Of a stretch of DNA of 64,000 nucleotides, positions 50,252-59,652 are shown in pieces; position 1 is the stretch's first letter; the number at the start of each line of letters is the position of its first letter. This DNA is from an uncultured Prevotellaceae bacterium (GTDB lineage: Bacteria; Bacteroidota; Bacteroidia; Bacteroidales; Bacteroidaceae). The position numbers and the translations under genes are program-made. A model generated the notes under the pieces. That model was given only the letters and a program-made list of their open reading frames with translations. It ran no database searches and was not told the origin of the DNA. The stretch is taken from NCBI GenBank assembly GCA_900315565.1, contig OMZS01000004.1, positions 96,456 through 160,455 on the forward strand, written 5' to 3'.

Positions 50252-51754
50252 CTATCGAGTCTTCAGATATTCCAATGAGTTTTTGGCCAAAGTGAGAACA
50301 TTATCCTGATAGATGTTGTTCTTCGGATAAGCACTCTTGTCGGGCGAGCCGTCAGGATTCTTCATCGAGAACTCACAACCACCGTTGCCAATGCAAAGCA
50401 GTGTGCCCTGGAACTCTGTGTTACCCTGCTGAGCCTCCCAAACATTCATCTGGCTTACCCAGTCAATCTGGCTGTCCCAAGTGCCAAGCGGATAGATACC
50501 GTAGGTTTGAGTGAGCTGAGTGTAGCATGCTTCCTCCTGATTGCCGATGCCAGTGAGCAGCGAAGGCAGGTTGAAGTACAGACAGTTGTGGTCTTCTGTC
50601 CATCCCGGTCCCTTGAAGGCAATGAGTTTTGTACGGTCGGTGCTCTCTACCTCCAAGCCTTTATAGATGGGGTGAGAAGAGTGGTCTTTCGAGAAGCGTG
50701 AGCCAGGATTCAGCTGTACGGCCATCTTCCAGACATCGTTGTTGATACCACCTTCGCCAAATCCAAAGGCATGGTCGTTGCCCTTCATGTCGTCGAGGTT
50801 CAGGCGTCCCAAATATCCGGCATATACAGTAGCATGGCTCCAGAGCAGAAGGTTTCCACCGTTCTTATACCATTCTTTAATGATGGGTGTTGCAGCCAGC
50901 ACGTCGTCGGGCATGTTCCATACGTCGCCTTCGCTCACTCCCTCAAGGTCGCGCAGCCAGAAGAGCACACGGTAAGGATCAATCACATCCATAGAAGTCA
51001 CTTCTTTGAAAGGTATGAACATGGCAGTGGGATATGTATCATGGAGCCACAGCCAGGCCGAAGCCTCATCGTCGTCGCCCTTAGCCACGAGCTCTTCGGG
51101 TGTAGCATAGGTGCTGAGGAATCCGATGGCGGTCTTACCAATTCTGAGCGAATACGTGGTGGGGAGCGAGCTGCCCTTGTCGTTCTTGGCAACGAGCGTA
51201 ACGGTCCAAGTTTCACCATACTTCACGTCGGGAATAATAAAACTATCATCATTTGCTGACAGCTCCTGAGTCTTAGTGGTGGTACCATTGGTGTAGGTGA
51301 TGACAACGCTGGTAGCATCTACAGGCTTAGCCCAAATAACGCTAGCATCGTAGCCACCTTCCTTTTCAATCTGAGCCATGGCAACACCGCTGATGCTGGT
51401 GGCACCCTCGCGCAGGTAGCTTTTCACTACACCTGTAGAGAAGTTCGTGCCGTCGGTCACTTTGAACACATACTCGAAGGGCACGTTGGTGGGCACATTG
51501 TACTGGGTGAAGCTGTTACCGCTGACGATTTCGCTCGATGAGAGCGTACCGCTGCGATAAACCGTAACCTGCATGCTTTGGCCACCAGCTGGTGTAGGCC
51601 AAGTCCAGGTATAGTTGTCGCCAGAGAGCGAGCCCGATATCTGTGTCACGTCGGGAGCTCCGAGCACCATGTTCTCACGGTCGATGTCTTTATCCTGGCA
51701 GGCAGTCAGGACAAGTGCTAGCATCGCCATTATAATAATAGATATCTTTTTCAT
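50252..51754 (-). CDS. DUF4960 surface lipoprotein, putative fructan-binding protein
   Basis: About 500 residues from ATG 51754 (MKKISIIIMAMLALVLTACQ; the frame is open eight codons further upstream, in the AT repeat). Cys19 is lipidated. Two immunoglobulin-like parts (VTVYRSGTLSSSEIVSGNSF and VVITYTNGTTTKTQELSAND) precede a large C-terminal DUF4960 domain (about 205-500; LWLHDTYPTAMFIPFKEVTS, LLLWSHATVYAGYLGRLNLD). Proteins of this type occupy the SusE position in Bacteroides levan loci and bind levan at the cell surface. Placement between SusD and GH32 fits that role. Confidence 0.85.
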   Translation of the reverse strand: MKKISIIIMAMLALVLTACQDKDIDRENMVLGAPDVTQISGSLSGDNYTWTWPTPAGGQSMQVTVYRSGTLSSSEIVSGNSFTQYNVPTNVPFEYVFKVTDGTNFSTGVVKSYLREGATSISGVAMAQIEKEGGYDASVIWAKPVDATSVVITYTNGTTTKTQELSANDDSFIIPDVKYGETWTVTLVAKNDKGSSLPTTYSLRIGKTAIGFLSTYATPEELVAKGDDDEASAWLWLHDTYPTAMFIPFKEVTSMDVIDPYRVLFWLRDLEGVSEGDVWNMPDDVLAATPIIKEWYKNGGNLLLWSHATVYAGYLGRLNLDDMKGNDHAFGFGEGGINNDVWKMAVQLNPGSRFSKDHSSHPIYKGLEVESTDRTKLIAFKGPGWTEDHNCLYFNLPSLLTGIGNQEEACYTQLTQTYGIYPLGTWDSQIDWVSQMNVWEAQQGNTEFQGTLLCIGNGGCEFSMKNPDGSPDKSAYPKNNIYQDNVLTLAKNSLEYLKTR

Positions 51755-51800
51755 AATTCTATGATTATCAATTGTCAATTATCAATTTTCAATTATCAAT

Positions 51801-53552
51801 TTAATTGTAACCCTTGTTTTGGGTGTAGAGTCCCGGCACGTAGTAGAGCTGAATGTAAGGCAGGGGGAAATACTCGTTCTTGCCAGGTGTGAAGTGTGCA
51901 TCACGATAATACTGGGCATAGGTTTGTCCGTCATAGACAACGTTCTGCTCTTTCTCAAAGAACTTGTTGAGCGTCTGCGAGGCAATACCCCAACGGCGCA
52001 GGTCGAAGTAACGACCGTTCTCCATGGCCAACTCCAGACGGCGCTCCCACTGCAGGCAGCGGCGGGCACTCTCCTTGCTCTGGAAGTAAGAGGCAGGATA
52101 GAGGGCAATGTCGCACTGGTTGGCGGCATAGGCAATGTGCTTGCCGATGGAGTTCTTGGCACGCTGACGAATGTCGTTGATAATGGTGCGGGCTTCCTCC
52201 AGACCTCCAGTCTCGATGAGTGCCTCGGCACGCATGAGCATCACGTCGGTATAGCGCAGCACGTAGTCGTTCATGGCGAATGCCTGCCAGGGATTGTCGA
52301 AGGTCTCACCCTTAGAGCGCTGCGGCACTTCTTTCAGCGAAGCGTAGTAGCCGTAGGTGTTAGGCGTACGCGAGTTGTCCTTGGTCATGGTGTAAGCCTC
52401 TTCGTACTTGTAGGGGAAGGTTGGCAAGCCGACGGTGTGGAACAAACGCGGATCCCACTTCTGAGCGGTAGGCACACCGTTCACGGGGTAGTCAATCTCG
52501 TTGTTGTAGCTGTCGAACATGGGCAGTCCGTCCTTGGTCTTGAAAGCGTTCACAAGGTTTTGTGTGGGCTTGTGGAAGTCCCATCCGCACGACCAGATGC
52601 CCCAGCAGCCGTTGAGCATATTGCTCCAGTTGCCGCGACCATAAAGGGTATTGTCGTCCTGATAGTCAGAGTGCTGCACGGCAAAGATGCTCTCCTTAGA
52701 GTTCTTGTACTCAGGCAAGAAAATGTCGCCAAAGTCCTCGAGATAGCCATACGAACCAGAGTTCTTCACATCCTGGGTGTATTTCAGCACTTCTTGCATG
52801 TACTGGCTGTTGATGTGGCTCACACCAGTGGTGGCCTCGTAGCCGTCGCCCCACGCCATGGTGAGGTAGCACTTGGCCAAGTAGGCAGCGGCAGCAATCT
52901 TGTTGGCTCGTCCGCCTTCAGGCTGTTGAGTGGGCAGCACGTCGTAGGCAGCCTTGAAGTCAGCAACGATTTTCTCCATCAACTCTTGATGTGAGAACAC
53001 ATTGTTGGGAGTCTGCTCTTCGGTGTGGTTGCGATATACTTCCTCGTCAACCCAGGGTACCTGGTTCCAGATTTGCACTAGTTTGAAATAGAAGTGTGCG
53101 CGCAGGAACCTCACTTCGCCTTCGCGTATGGCGCGAATGTTGGGGTCGAGTTTATCGCCGTGGTCTTCGAGCGAAACCAGTGCGCGGTTGCATCGCGAAA
53201 CAGAGCAATAGAGGTGATACCACATTTCGTCCATGTGGTCGGGAGTAGAGGCGGTCAGCGTTGACCACACTTCGAAGGGGTGATAGTTGGTGTCGGTGGT
53301 TCCCGAGCCGCCTTTCATGGCATCGTCACTCGTCACGTCGCCATAGGGCCACATGTTGAACGGATAGGTGTACCAGTCGTCACCCAGTTTGGCGTATGCG
53401 GCAGTTACCATCTCATTGGGCTGGCTCATGGCAAGGTCTTCGCTGATGACACCCTGCGGCTCAACATCGATGAAATCGTTGCAGGAAGCCAAACCACAGA
53501 CTACGCCAACCAGCGCGATGGCGCGAATTATTTTGTTGTTCTTGGTAATCAT
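51801..53552 (-). CDS. SusD-like glycan-binding lipoprotein
   Basis: 583 residues. The lipoprotein signal ends at GLASC (Cys24) in CNDFIDVEPQGVISEDLAMS, which is typical of RagB/SusD. The helical TPR-like scaffold (VRFLRAHFYFKLVQIWNQVP; NKIAAAAYLAKCYLTMAWGD) and C-terminal RRCLQWERRLELAMENGRYF, followed by DLRRW and YFPLPYIQL, are conserved. It caps the SusC transporter and delivers fructan oligosaccharides. Its gene follows susC by 78 bp on the minus strand. Confidence 0.95.
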   Translation of the reverse strand: MITKNNKIIRAIALVGVVCGLASCNDFIDVEPQGVISEDLAMSQPNEMVTAAYAKLGDDWYTYPFNMWPYGDVTSDDAMKGGSGTTDTNYHPFEVWSTLTASTPDHMDEMWYHLYCSVSRCNRALVSLEDHGDKLDPNIRAIREGEVRFLRAHFYFKLVQIWNQVPWVDEEVYRNHTEEQTPNNVFSHQELMEKIVADFKAAYDVLPTQQPEGGRANKIAAAAYLAKCYLTMAWGDGYEATTGVSHINSQYMQEVLKYTQDVKNSGSYGYLEDFGDIFLPEYKNSKESIFAVQHSDYQDDNTLYGRGNWSNMLNGCWGIWSCGWDFHKPTQNLVNAFKTKDGLPMFDSYNNEIDYPVNGVPTAQKWDPRLFHTVGLPTFPYKYEEAYTMTKDNSRTPNTYGYYASLKEVPQRSKGETFDNPWQAFAMNDYVLRYTDVMLMRAEALIETGGLEEARTIINDIRQRAKNSIGKHIAYAANQCDIALYPASYFQSKESARRCLQWERRLELAMENGRYFDLRRWGIASQTLNKFFEKEQNVVYDGQTYAQYYRDAHFTPGKNEYFPLPYIQLYYVPGLYTQNKGYN

Positions 53553-53630
53553 GGTTACTTATTGTTTTAAGTTACAAGTTGTTTTCGTTATCATTTATCA
53601 TTTGTCATTTATCACTTAGCGAAGCGTCAA

Positions 53631-56600
53631 TTAGAATCCTAGCTGAAGTCCAAATGAGAACGATGTACTGTTAGGATAAGCCCAATTGGGATTCTCAGGG
53701 TCAGAGCAGGTCAGGTTGTTGCTCTTCAGGGTGAGCAGGTTATGACCACTGATATAGAAGCGGGCGCTCGACATATTGACATGCTTCAGCAGGCTCTCGG
53801 GCAGACTGTAACCAATCTGCACCTGGCGCAACTTGGCATACGAGCCATTCTCAACGAAGTAGGTAGAGGTGCGGTTTTCGTTGCCAACGTTGTTGGTGGT
53901 CAGTGCGGGAATGCTACTGCCGGTGTTGGCCGTTGTCCAGGCGTCGAGCATGCGGTTACCCTTGTTCGAGCCAGCATCGGTGATGCTGTAGAAGTCGGTC
54001 TGGAACTTCTGGTCGTTATAGACATCCTTGCCGGCAACACCCTGCCAGAACATCGAGAAGTCGAAGCCCTTGTAACCCAGTTCGAAGTTCAAACCCCAAG
54101 AGAAGTTGGGAACGGGGTTGAAAATCCAAGTCTGGTCTTGTTCGTTGATGATACCGTTACCATCGAGGTCGGCATATTTCAAACCACCCACACGGGCGTT
54201 CTCCTGGCCGCTGGCCAGCACCTCCTCGCGGTTCTGGAACAAACCATCGACCACGTAGCCCACGATGGAGCCGTAGGGGCGCTTGGCCTCCACCAGGTTC
54301 TCCTTGGCGGTGTGGACGTATGAACCGGTAGTGGTTTCGGGCAGATAAGTAACGCGCTGGCGGAAGAAGTCGAGGTTGCCGTTCACATTGTAGCGCAGGC
54401 CATACTCGGTAGTGCCGCGCCAGCCCAGGGCAAACTCCATACCCCAGTTGCGAAGGCTGGGACCGTTGAGCCACGAGGCGCCGCCCTCACCCATCGAGCC
54501 GAGGTAGGCAGGATTGATGAGCATGTCTTTCACATTCTTAATATAAGCATCTACACTGCCATAGACACTGCTGCCGAAGAGCGTGAAGTCGAGACCGACG
54601 TTATACTGCTCGGTGGTTTCCCACTTCAGGTTGTTGTTCTGCGACTGTGTGGCACGGAAACCAGAGGGGAATATTCCGCTGTACTGCAGAGCCAAGTCGT
54701 AGGCAGTCGATTCATTGCGGCCACCGCCATAGGTAGCGGCATAGAGTCCGTAGCGGGCATAGTTTGAGATGGCCTGGTTACCAGTTTCACCCCACGATGC
54801 ACGCAGCTTCATGTCGCTGATCCAGTCCTGATGCAAGTTTTCAGAAATACGATAACCCAATGTAAAGGCGGGGAAGGTACCGTAGCGGTTGTTCTCACCG
54901 AAGCGTGAGCTACCGTCACGACGAATGGTGAACGAAGCGAGCACCAGGTCTTTCCAATTGTAGTCAATCTTTCCAAAGAGCGACACCAAGTTGTAACCCT
55001 CGCGAATACCACCGGCGCGCTGAGTGCCTGTAGCAGCATCGGGCCACATGTAGTCGTAGTTCTCCAGAGCGTACATCTGAGCGTAGGCCGACGAGCGGTC
55101 TTCCACGTCGCGGTGGAGCTCAATACCGGCCAGCAGCGTGAAGGTGTGGTCGGCACCAAGGGTGAAGTTATAGTTGGCCGTGTTCGACCATGTCCACTTA
55201 ACCGAAGTCTTTGTGCCCAAGCTGGCCGACGGAGTAGAGTTGTTCACCACGTCTGAGTGCCAAGTGTAGGTAACGCTGTGGATGTGCTCTGACCAGTAGT
55301 CGAGACCGAAGTTTGAACGCAGCGTCAGGCCTTTGACGGGCTGAATGTTGATGTAGCCGTTACCAAAGATACGCCACATCTTCAGGCGGTTGTCACGGTT
55401 GTGATAAAGCTCGCGCAGGGGATTCTGGCGGTCGCTCATACCACCCACGGGGCCAGAGAATGTTACGCCGTCCTCTTCGTAGATGGGCAGTGTGGGGGCC
55501 ATCTTCAGAGCGTTCTCCAGCGGTGCGCAGTCAACCTGGTCACTGTAGGTGATGGTTGCATTCTCGCCGATGGTCACCATCTTGTTCACCTTATAGCTGG
55601 TGTTGATGCGTCCCGAGAAGCTCTCGAAGTCGGTGTATTTCAGGATACCATTGTTACGCTTATAGCCAAAGCTGACCAGACCCGACGATTTGTCGGTGGC
55701 ATTCGAGATGCTCAGGTCGTAGTTCTGTGAGAAACCTGTACGAGAAATCTCGCTCAGCCAGTCGGTGTTGCTGAAACGCATGGTTCTTGCCAGGTTCATA
55801 TAGCCATCGTAGCGGCCATTCACGGTGAACTGGCGCATCTGGCCCGTAGCGGGGTCGTAAGCCTGGATGGCTGTGCCTGCCGGAGCATTGAGGGTCAGAC
55901 CATAGTTGTTGGCATACTGTTCGGGGTCGAGACCGTCGTTCATGGCAGCCTGAGCCATGGCCGTTGCATATTCGGCAGTATTGGCCAGCTGCATCATCGA
56001 CTGCTTGTTGTAGAACGAAGCCGTGAGGTTGGCCGAGAAGTCAACCTTCACCTTTTCACCTTTCTTTCCCGAGCGGGTGGTGATGATGATAACACCGTTA
56101 GCAGCGCGCGAACCGTAGATAGAGGCCGAGGCGGCATCCTTCAGCACCTGCATCGACTCGATGTCGTTCATGTTCAGGGTGTTCAGGTTGGTGGTTGTGG
56201 GCACACCGTCGATGATAAAGAGCGGGTCCTGCGATGAGTTGAACGAACCGCCACCACGAATACGCACCGTACCGGCACCTACCGGCGAACCGTTGCTCGT
56301 GATGGTCATGCCAGGCACCTTACCTTGCAGGGCACGCATGGGGTCGGTGTCGGACGACGACTTCAGCTCGTCGGTCTTTACCACTGCCACCGAACCTGTC
56401 AGGTCGGCCTTACGCTGGGTCTGGTAACCTGTTACCACTACTTCGGCCAGCTCGGCGGCGTTTTCCTTCAATTGGATTTTCATCCCTGGGGTTGCAGCCA
56501 CCTCTACTGCATCGTAGCCGATGTAACTGATGACGAGGATGGTTCCTTCAGCAACCTTCAATTTGAAGTTTCCGTCGAAGTCGGTCACTGTACCGGTTGA

Positions 56601-56810
56601 CGTTCCTTTCTCCTTCACTGTGGCACCGATGACACCTTCGCCAGTCTCATCGACCACCGTACCGGTGATTTCTGTCTGTGCGTACATAAATGTACTCACG
56701 CATGCAAGCACCAACGTCAGAAGATACCTTCTGAGCGAACTGCCCGCAAAAGAGCATAGGCAAGCAGGGGTGCCCTGCTTTCTCTTCATGGCAATTTTTT
56801 GTTTTTTCAT
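53631..56810 (-). CDS. SusC-like TonB-dependent outer-membrane transporter
   Basis: 1059 residues. A long N-terminus with a signal peptide (about 25-45; LLTLVLACVSTFMYAQ) precedes a carboxypeptidase-like domain (ITGTVVDETGEGVIGATVKE) and the plug (VVVTGYQTQRKADLTGSVAV, then RIRGGGSFNSSQDPLFIIDG and SIYGSRAANGVIIITTRSGK). The barrel with the C-terminal aromatic residue (SFSFGLQLGF) follows. The plug motif and length (about 1000-1100) are diagnostic of SusC/RagA proteins. It imports fructan oligosaccharides using TonB energy. The sequence VIGYDAVEVAATPGMKIQL marks the usual stalk region. A candidate -7 element is at 56858-56865. Confidence 0.96.
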   Translation of the reverse strand: MKKQKIAMKRKQGTPACLCSFAGSSLRRYLLTLVLACVSTFMYAQTEITGTVVDETGEGVIGATVKEKGTSTGTVTDFDGNFKLKVAEGTILVISYIGYDAVEVAATPGMKIQLKENAAELAEVVVTGYQTQRKADLTGSVAVVKTDELKSSSDTDPMRALQGKVPGMTITSNGSPVGAGTVRIRGGGSFNSSQDPLFIIDGVPTTTNLNTLNMNDIESMQVLKDAASASIYGSRAANGVIIITTRSGKKGEKVKVDFSANLTASFYNKQSMMQLANTAEYATAMAQAAMNDGLDPEQYANNYGLTLNAPAGTAIQAYDPATGQMRQFTVNGRYDGYMNLARTMRFSNTDWLSEISRTGFSQNYDLSISNATDKSSGLVSFGYKRNNGILKYTDFESFSGRINTSYKVNKMVTIGENATITYSDQVDCAPLENALKMAPTLPIYEEDGVTFSGPVGGMSDRQNPLRELYHNRDNRLKMWRIFGNGYINIQPVKGLTLRSNFGLDYWSEHIHSVTYTWHSDVVNNSTPSASLGTKTSVKWTWSNTANYNFTLGADHTFTLLAGIELHRDVEDRSSAYAQMYALENYDYMWPDAATGTQRAGGIREGYNLVSLFGKIDYNWKDLVLASFTIRRDGSSRFGENNRYGTFPAFTLGYRISENLHQDWISDMKLRASWGETGNQAISNYARYGLYAATYGGGRNESTAYDLALQYSGIFPSGFRATQSQNNNLKWETTEQYNVGLDFTLFGSSVYGSVDAYIKNVKDMLINPAYLGSMGEGGASWLNGPSLRNWGMEFALGWRGTTEYGLRYNVNGNLDFFRQRVTYLPETTTGSYVHTAKENLVEAKRPYGSIVGYVVDGLFQNREEVLASGQENARVGGLKYADLDGNGIINEQDQTWIFNPVPNFSWGLNFELGYKGFDFSMFWQGVAGKDVYNDQKFQTDFYSITDAGSNKGNRMLDAWTTANTGSSIPALTTNNVGNENRTSTYFVENGSYAKLRQVQIGYSLPESLLKHVNMSSARFYISGHNLLTLKSNNLTCSDPENPNWAYPNSTSFSFGLQLGF

Positions 56811-56857
56811 TGCGTTTACGTTTTGGTTAGTAATCTTGATTTTGAATGATTATGCTG

Positions 56858-56865
56858 CAAAATTA
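56858..56865 (-). promoter_or_regulatory. -7 element upstream of susC
   Basis: TAATTTTG on the minus strand lies 48 bp before ATG 56810, and no -33 TTTG is at the proper distance. This is normal for an activator-dependent promoter. A second minus-strand element, TATCTTTG (57233-57240), lies further upstream. Confidence 0.55.
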
Positions 56866-56982
56866 GCAGAAGCACGTGTTTATAGATAGTATTATTCGTT
56901 CTTTGGGTGGTAAATTTGATTCGATGAAACATTTTTTTTAGGCTTTGAACGATTTTTTCAGTCGCCGAGGCCTTGGTCACCG

Positions 56983-56990
56983 TACCTTTG
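56983..56990 (+). promoter_or_regulatory. plus-strand -7 element in the susC upstream region
   Basis: TACCTTTG on the plus strand is followed by GGTGTGGAC (about 57008-57016) and GTCCACACC (about 57079-57087), an inverted pair. It points away from susC. A 62-codon plus-strand frame (57017-57205) follows but looks unlikely to be a protein gene. 56866-57292 holds no other gene. Confidence 0.4.
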
Positions 56991-57292
56991 CACACGAACA
57001 ACAAAAGGTGTGGACAATGTCAAAGTTTCATTTTCTAACCAGGTCTGCGACAACCTCAGAACAGATGAAACACCCGACAGTCCACACCATTAATATATAT
57101 ATGTACGTACGCGCATATATAATTTTGGTGGCTCTGTACTCTCTGTTCTCTGTCCAATGTCGCAGTTTGGTTCGAAAAGAGTCAGTTACTCATGTTTTTC
57201 TATAATATTAACGTCTTTCTTGACGGTTTTTGCAAAGATAAGCAATTATTTCGAATAATCGCTCTTTTTGCGCGCTTTTTTGCGCTCTTTTT

Positions 57293-59536
57293 TTATTTTT
57301 CTTTTCGGCTTTCACCTGGCACTATGCCGTATTCGTCTCTGAAACATTTGGTAAAATAGCTGGGAGCGGTGAAACCCACCTCGTAGGCTACTTCGGAAAT
57401 GGTCTTGTCGGTGGTCTGCAGCAAAACAAGTCCCCGCTGAAGCCGCGCTTTGCGCAACAGCTCTACAGGCGACAGCCCCGTGAGGGCTTTCACCTTGCGA
57501 TAGAGCTGCACACGGCTCAGTCCCAACTCGGCTCCCACGGTTTCTACGCTGAGGTCGCTGTCGGCCAGGTTCTGGTCAATGCAGTCGCAGAATCGGGCAA
57601 GGAAAGCATTCTCTTTGAACTTTGAACTTTGAACTTTTAACTTTCCTCTCTCCTCTCTCCACTCTTCACTCTCACTACGCGGATTATTGAAGATGTCTTT
57701 CAGCAGCAGCCTGTTTCTGAGCAGATTGCTGATGCGGGCCAGCAGCACCTCCGAGGCGAAGGGTTTGGTGATGTAGGCGTCGGCACCACTCTCATAGCCT
57801 TCCACCTGATGATTGCTCAGCGCCCGGGCCGTGAGCAGAATCACGGGTATGTGGCTGGTGGCTGTGCCGCTCTTAAGCCGCTGACAGAACTCCAGCCCGT
57901 TCATCACAGGCATCATCACGTCAGAGACAACGATGTCAGGCACAATCTCGTTGGCCAAAGCCAGTCCCTGCTGCCCGTCGGCAGCCTCATTCACCTGATA
58001 TTTAGCTTGCAATATAGTGCGCAGATAGGCGCGAATGTCGGCATTGTCGTCAACAATGAGCACGGTCTGCACGTTTTCGTTCGCTTGCTCCGATTCCCCC
58101 TTTGATAATGGAGAATTGACAATTGACGATTGACAATTATTATTGTTAGCGTTAAGGTTATCTTTAGGGTTAAGGTTATCGTCAAGGTTAAGGTTGTCGT
58201 TTTTCACCTGCATATCTAGCATTTTGTTGATAAGCTGGGTGAGCTGCGTGGTGTTGCGGCGGACAATGGCCAGCAACCCCGTGGTCTCGGCTCCGGCATT
58301 CTTCAAGTCGTTGGTTTCTGCCAGTTCGGCCAGCGGTCCTTCGATGAGGGTAAGCGGAGTGCGCAGCTCGTGGCTCACCCGCGTGTAGAAGTTCAGCCGG
58401 TCGCGGGTCAGCTGTTCGCGCTCTTTGCGTATGCGATTATTCTGCCTATAATATAAATAGGTGACAAGTGCCACCAACAGCAGCAACGCCAGCATAGCAA
58501 CAGTCAGCAGCGTGAGCAGGCGCTGGTTGGCCAGCTGTTGCACGTAGCTGTTGGCACGCTGGTGCAATTGGTCGAGATAGGCAGTCTGCCGCACCATTTC
58601 GTCGCTCTGCATCAGTAGCACGTTGGCATTGTCGCGCGTGACGAGGGCCGACATCAGCTTGTTCTCTTTTTCGTAGGGCTTATCCTCCAGAATATTCATG
58701 GCGAGCTGCAGTAGCTGGTCGCCGTGAGTGGGATAAATGTAGGTGGCATCGAGCAGTGAGTCGCGCACCAGACGGATGCCTCCTTGCTCACCCGGCAACC
58801 CGTCGATGCCGAAAAACAGCGGATGCGCGCCAACCTCAGCAAAAGCTTTGCGCGCACCCATGGCCATACGGTCGTTTTGCCCGAACACCAAGTCGATGGA
58901 CTGCCCACCGCCGACCTTGCTGCGGAGGAACGTCTCCACGGCTTTGTAGGCCGTCTCCTCGGTCCAGTCGCCTTGCAAGGTGGTGACAACCTGCATGGCG
59001 GGATAACGCTTCAGGGCAGCGGCGAAACCATAGTGGCGCTCAATGGCAGGCGACGAGCCTTTCAGCCCCATCACTTCCATCACGCGCCCCTTGCCGCCCA
59101 GCCTTTGGGCAGCATACTCGCCCATCAGACGGCCCATTTCGTAGTTGTCGGCACCTATATGGGCGGTATATTTCTTTGAGTTGGTTTTTCGCTCAAACAC
59201 AATCACGGGTATGCCGCGGTCGTAAACGCGGTCGATGGCGGGCGTGATGGTGGCCACCTGGTTGGGTGCAACAATCAGCAGGTCGATGCCCTCCTTGGTC
59301 AGACTGTCAATCTGCTGCACCTGACGCTCGTCGCTGTCGTAGGCGGCGGCAAAACATAGCTCCACATCGTCGTTCAGGTAAGCACCCATGCGCAGCTCGG
59401 CATTCTGCTTGTCGCGCCAAATGTCTTCTGAGCATTGCGAAATGCCAATGCGGTATTTTTTTGGTTTCGCTGAACAAGATGCAAGCAAAACCATAGCAAT
59501 TGTGGCCAATATGATACAAACAAATCTGTTTTTCAT
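57293..59536 (-). CDS. hybrid two-component regulator with sugar-binding domain, ATPase domain missing
   Basis: 747 residues. Order of parts: lipoprotein-like signal (LLASC); periplasmic sugar-binding domain of the LacI/RbsB type (about 27-310; GISQCSEDIWRDKQNAELRM, FGQNDRMAMG, FGIDGLPG); one membrane helix (about 340-362); histidine-kinase dimerisation helices with His389 in FYTRVSHELRTPLTLIEG; then a linker (about 445-487; NLNLDDNLNPKDNLNANNNN); receiver (about 490-610; Asp539 in VVSDVMMP, Lys591); AraC-type DNA-binding domain (about 645-745). Bacteroides fructose-responsive regulators have an HATPase_c domain between HisKA and receiver; here it is absent. Position upstream of susC fits the locus regulator. 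Confidence 0.92.
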   Translation of the reverse strand: MKNRFVCIILATIAMVLLASCSAKPKKYRIGISQCSEDIWRDKQNAELRMGAYLNDDVELCFAAAYDSDERQVQQIDSLTKEGIDLLIVAPNQVATITPAIDRVYDRGIPVIVFERKTNSKKYTAHIGADNYEMGRLMGEYAAQRLGGKGRVMEVMGLKGSSPAIERHYGFAAALKRYPAMQVVTTLQGDWTEETAYKAVETFLRSKVGGGQSIDLVFGQNDRMAMGARKAFAEVGAHPLFFGIDGLPGEQGGIRLVRDSLLDATYIYPTHGDQLLQLAMNILEDKPYEKENKLMSALVTRDNANVLLMQSDEMVRQTAYLDQLHQRANSYVQQLANQRLLTLLTVAMLALLLLVALVTYLYYRQNNRIRKEREQLTRDRLNFYTRVSHELRTPLTLIEGPLAELAETNDLKNAGAETTGLLAIVRRNTTQLTQLINKMLDMQVKNDNLNLDDNLNPKDNLNANNNNCQSSIVNSPLSKGESEQANENVQTVLIVDDNADIRAYLRTILQAKYQVNEAADGQQGLALANEIVPDIVVSDVMMPVMNGLEFCQRLKSGTATSHIPVILLTARALSNHQVEGYESGADAYITKPFASEVLLARISNLLRNRLLLKDIFNNPRSESEEWREERGKLKVQSSKFKENAFLARFCDCIDQNLADSDLSVETVGAELGLSRVQLYRKVKALTGLSPVELLRKARLQRGLVLLQTTDKTISEVAYEVGFTAPSYFTKCFRDEYGIVPGESRKEK

Positions 59537-59559
59537 GACTATTGCTTGTTTTCCGAATG

Positions 59560-59567
59560 CAAAGATA
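59560..59567 (-). promoter_or_regulatory. -7 element of the hybrid regulator
   Basis: TATCTTTG on the minus strand lies 24 bp before ATG 59536, with TTTG at 59590-59593 (22-bp spacing). Confidence 0.6.
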
Positions 59568-59652
59568 ATGTTTTTTCGGAAGAAAGACTCAAAACCCGCC
59601 GTTTTTTTTCAAAAAACAATGAAGCTGCACCTTATGATAATTACAACTTACG

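Noticed and set aside
57017-57205. 62-codon plus-strand frame after the divergent promoter upstream of susC
   Set aside because: The sequence looks non-protein-like and contains palindromic AT stretches; a regulatory role is more likely than coding.
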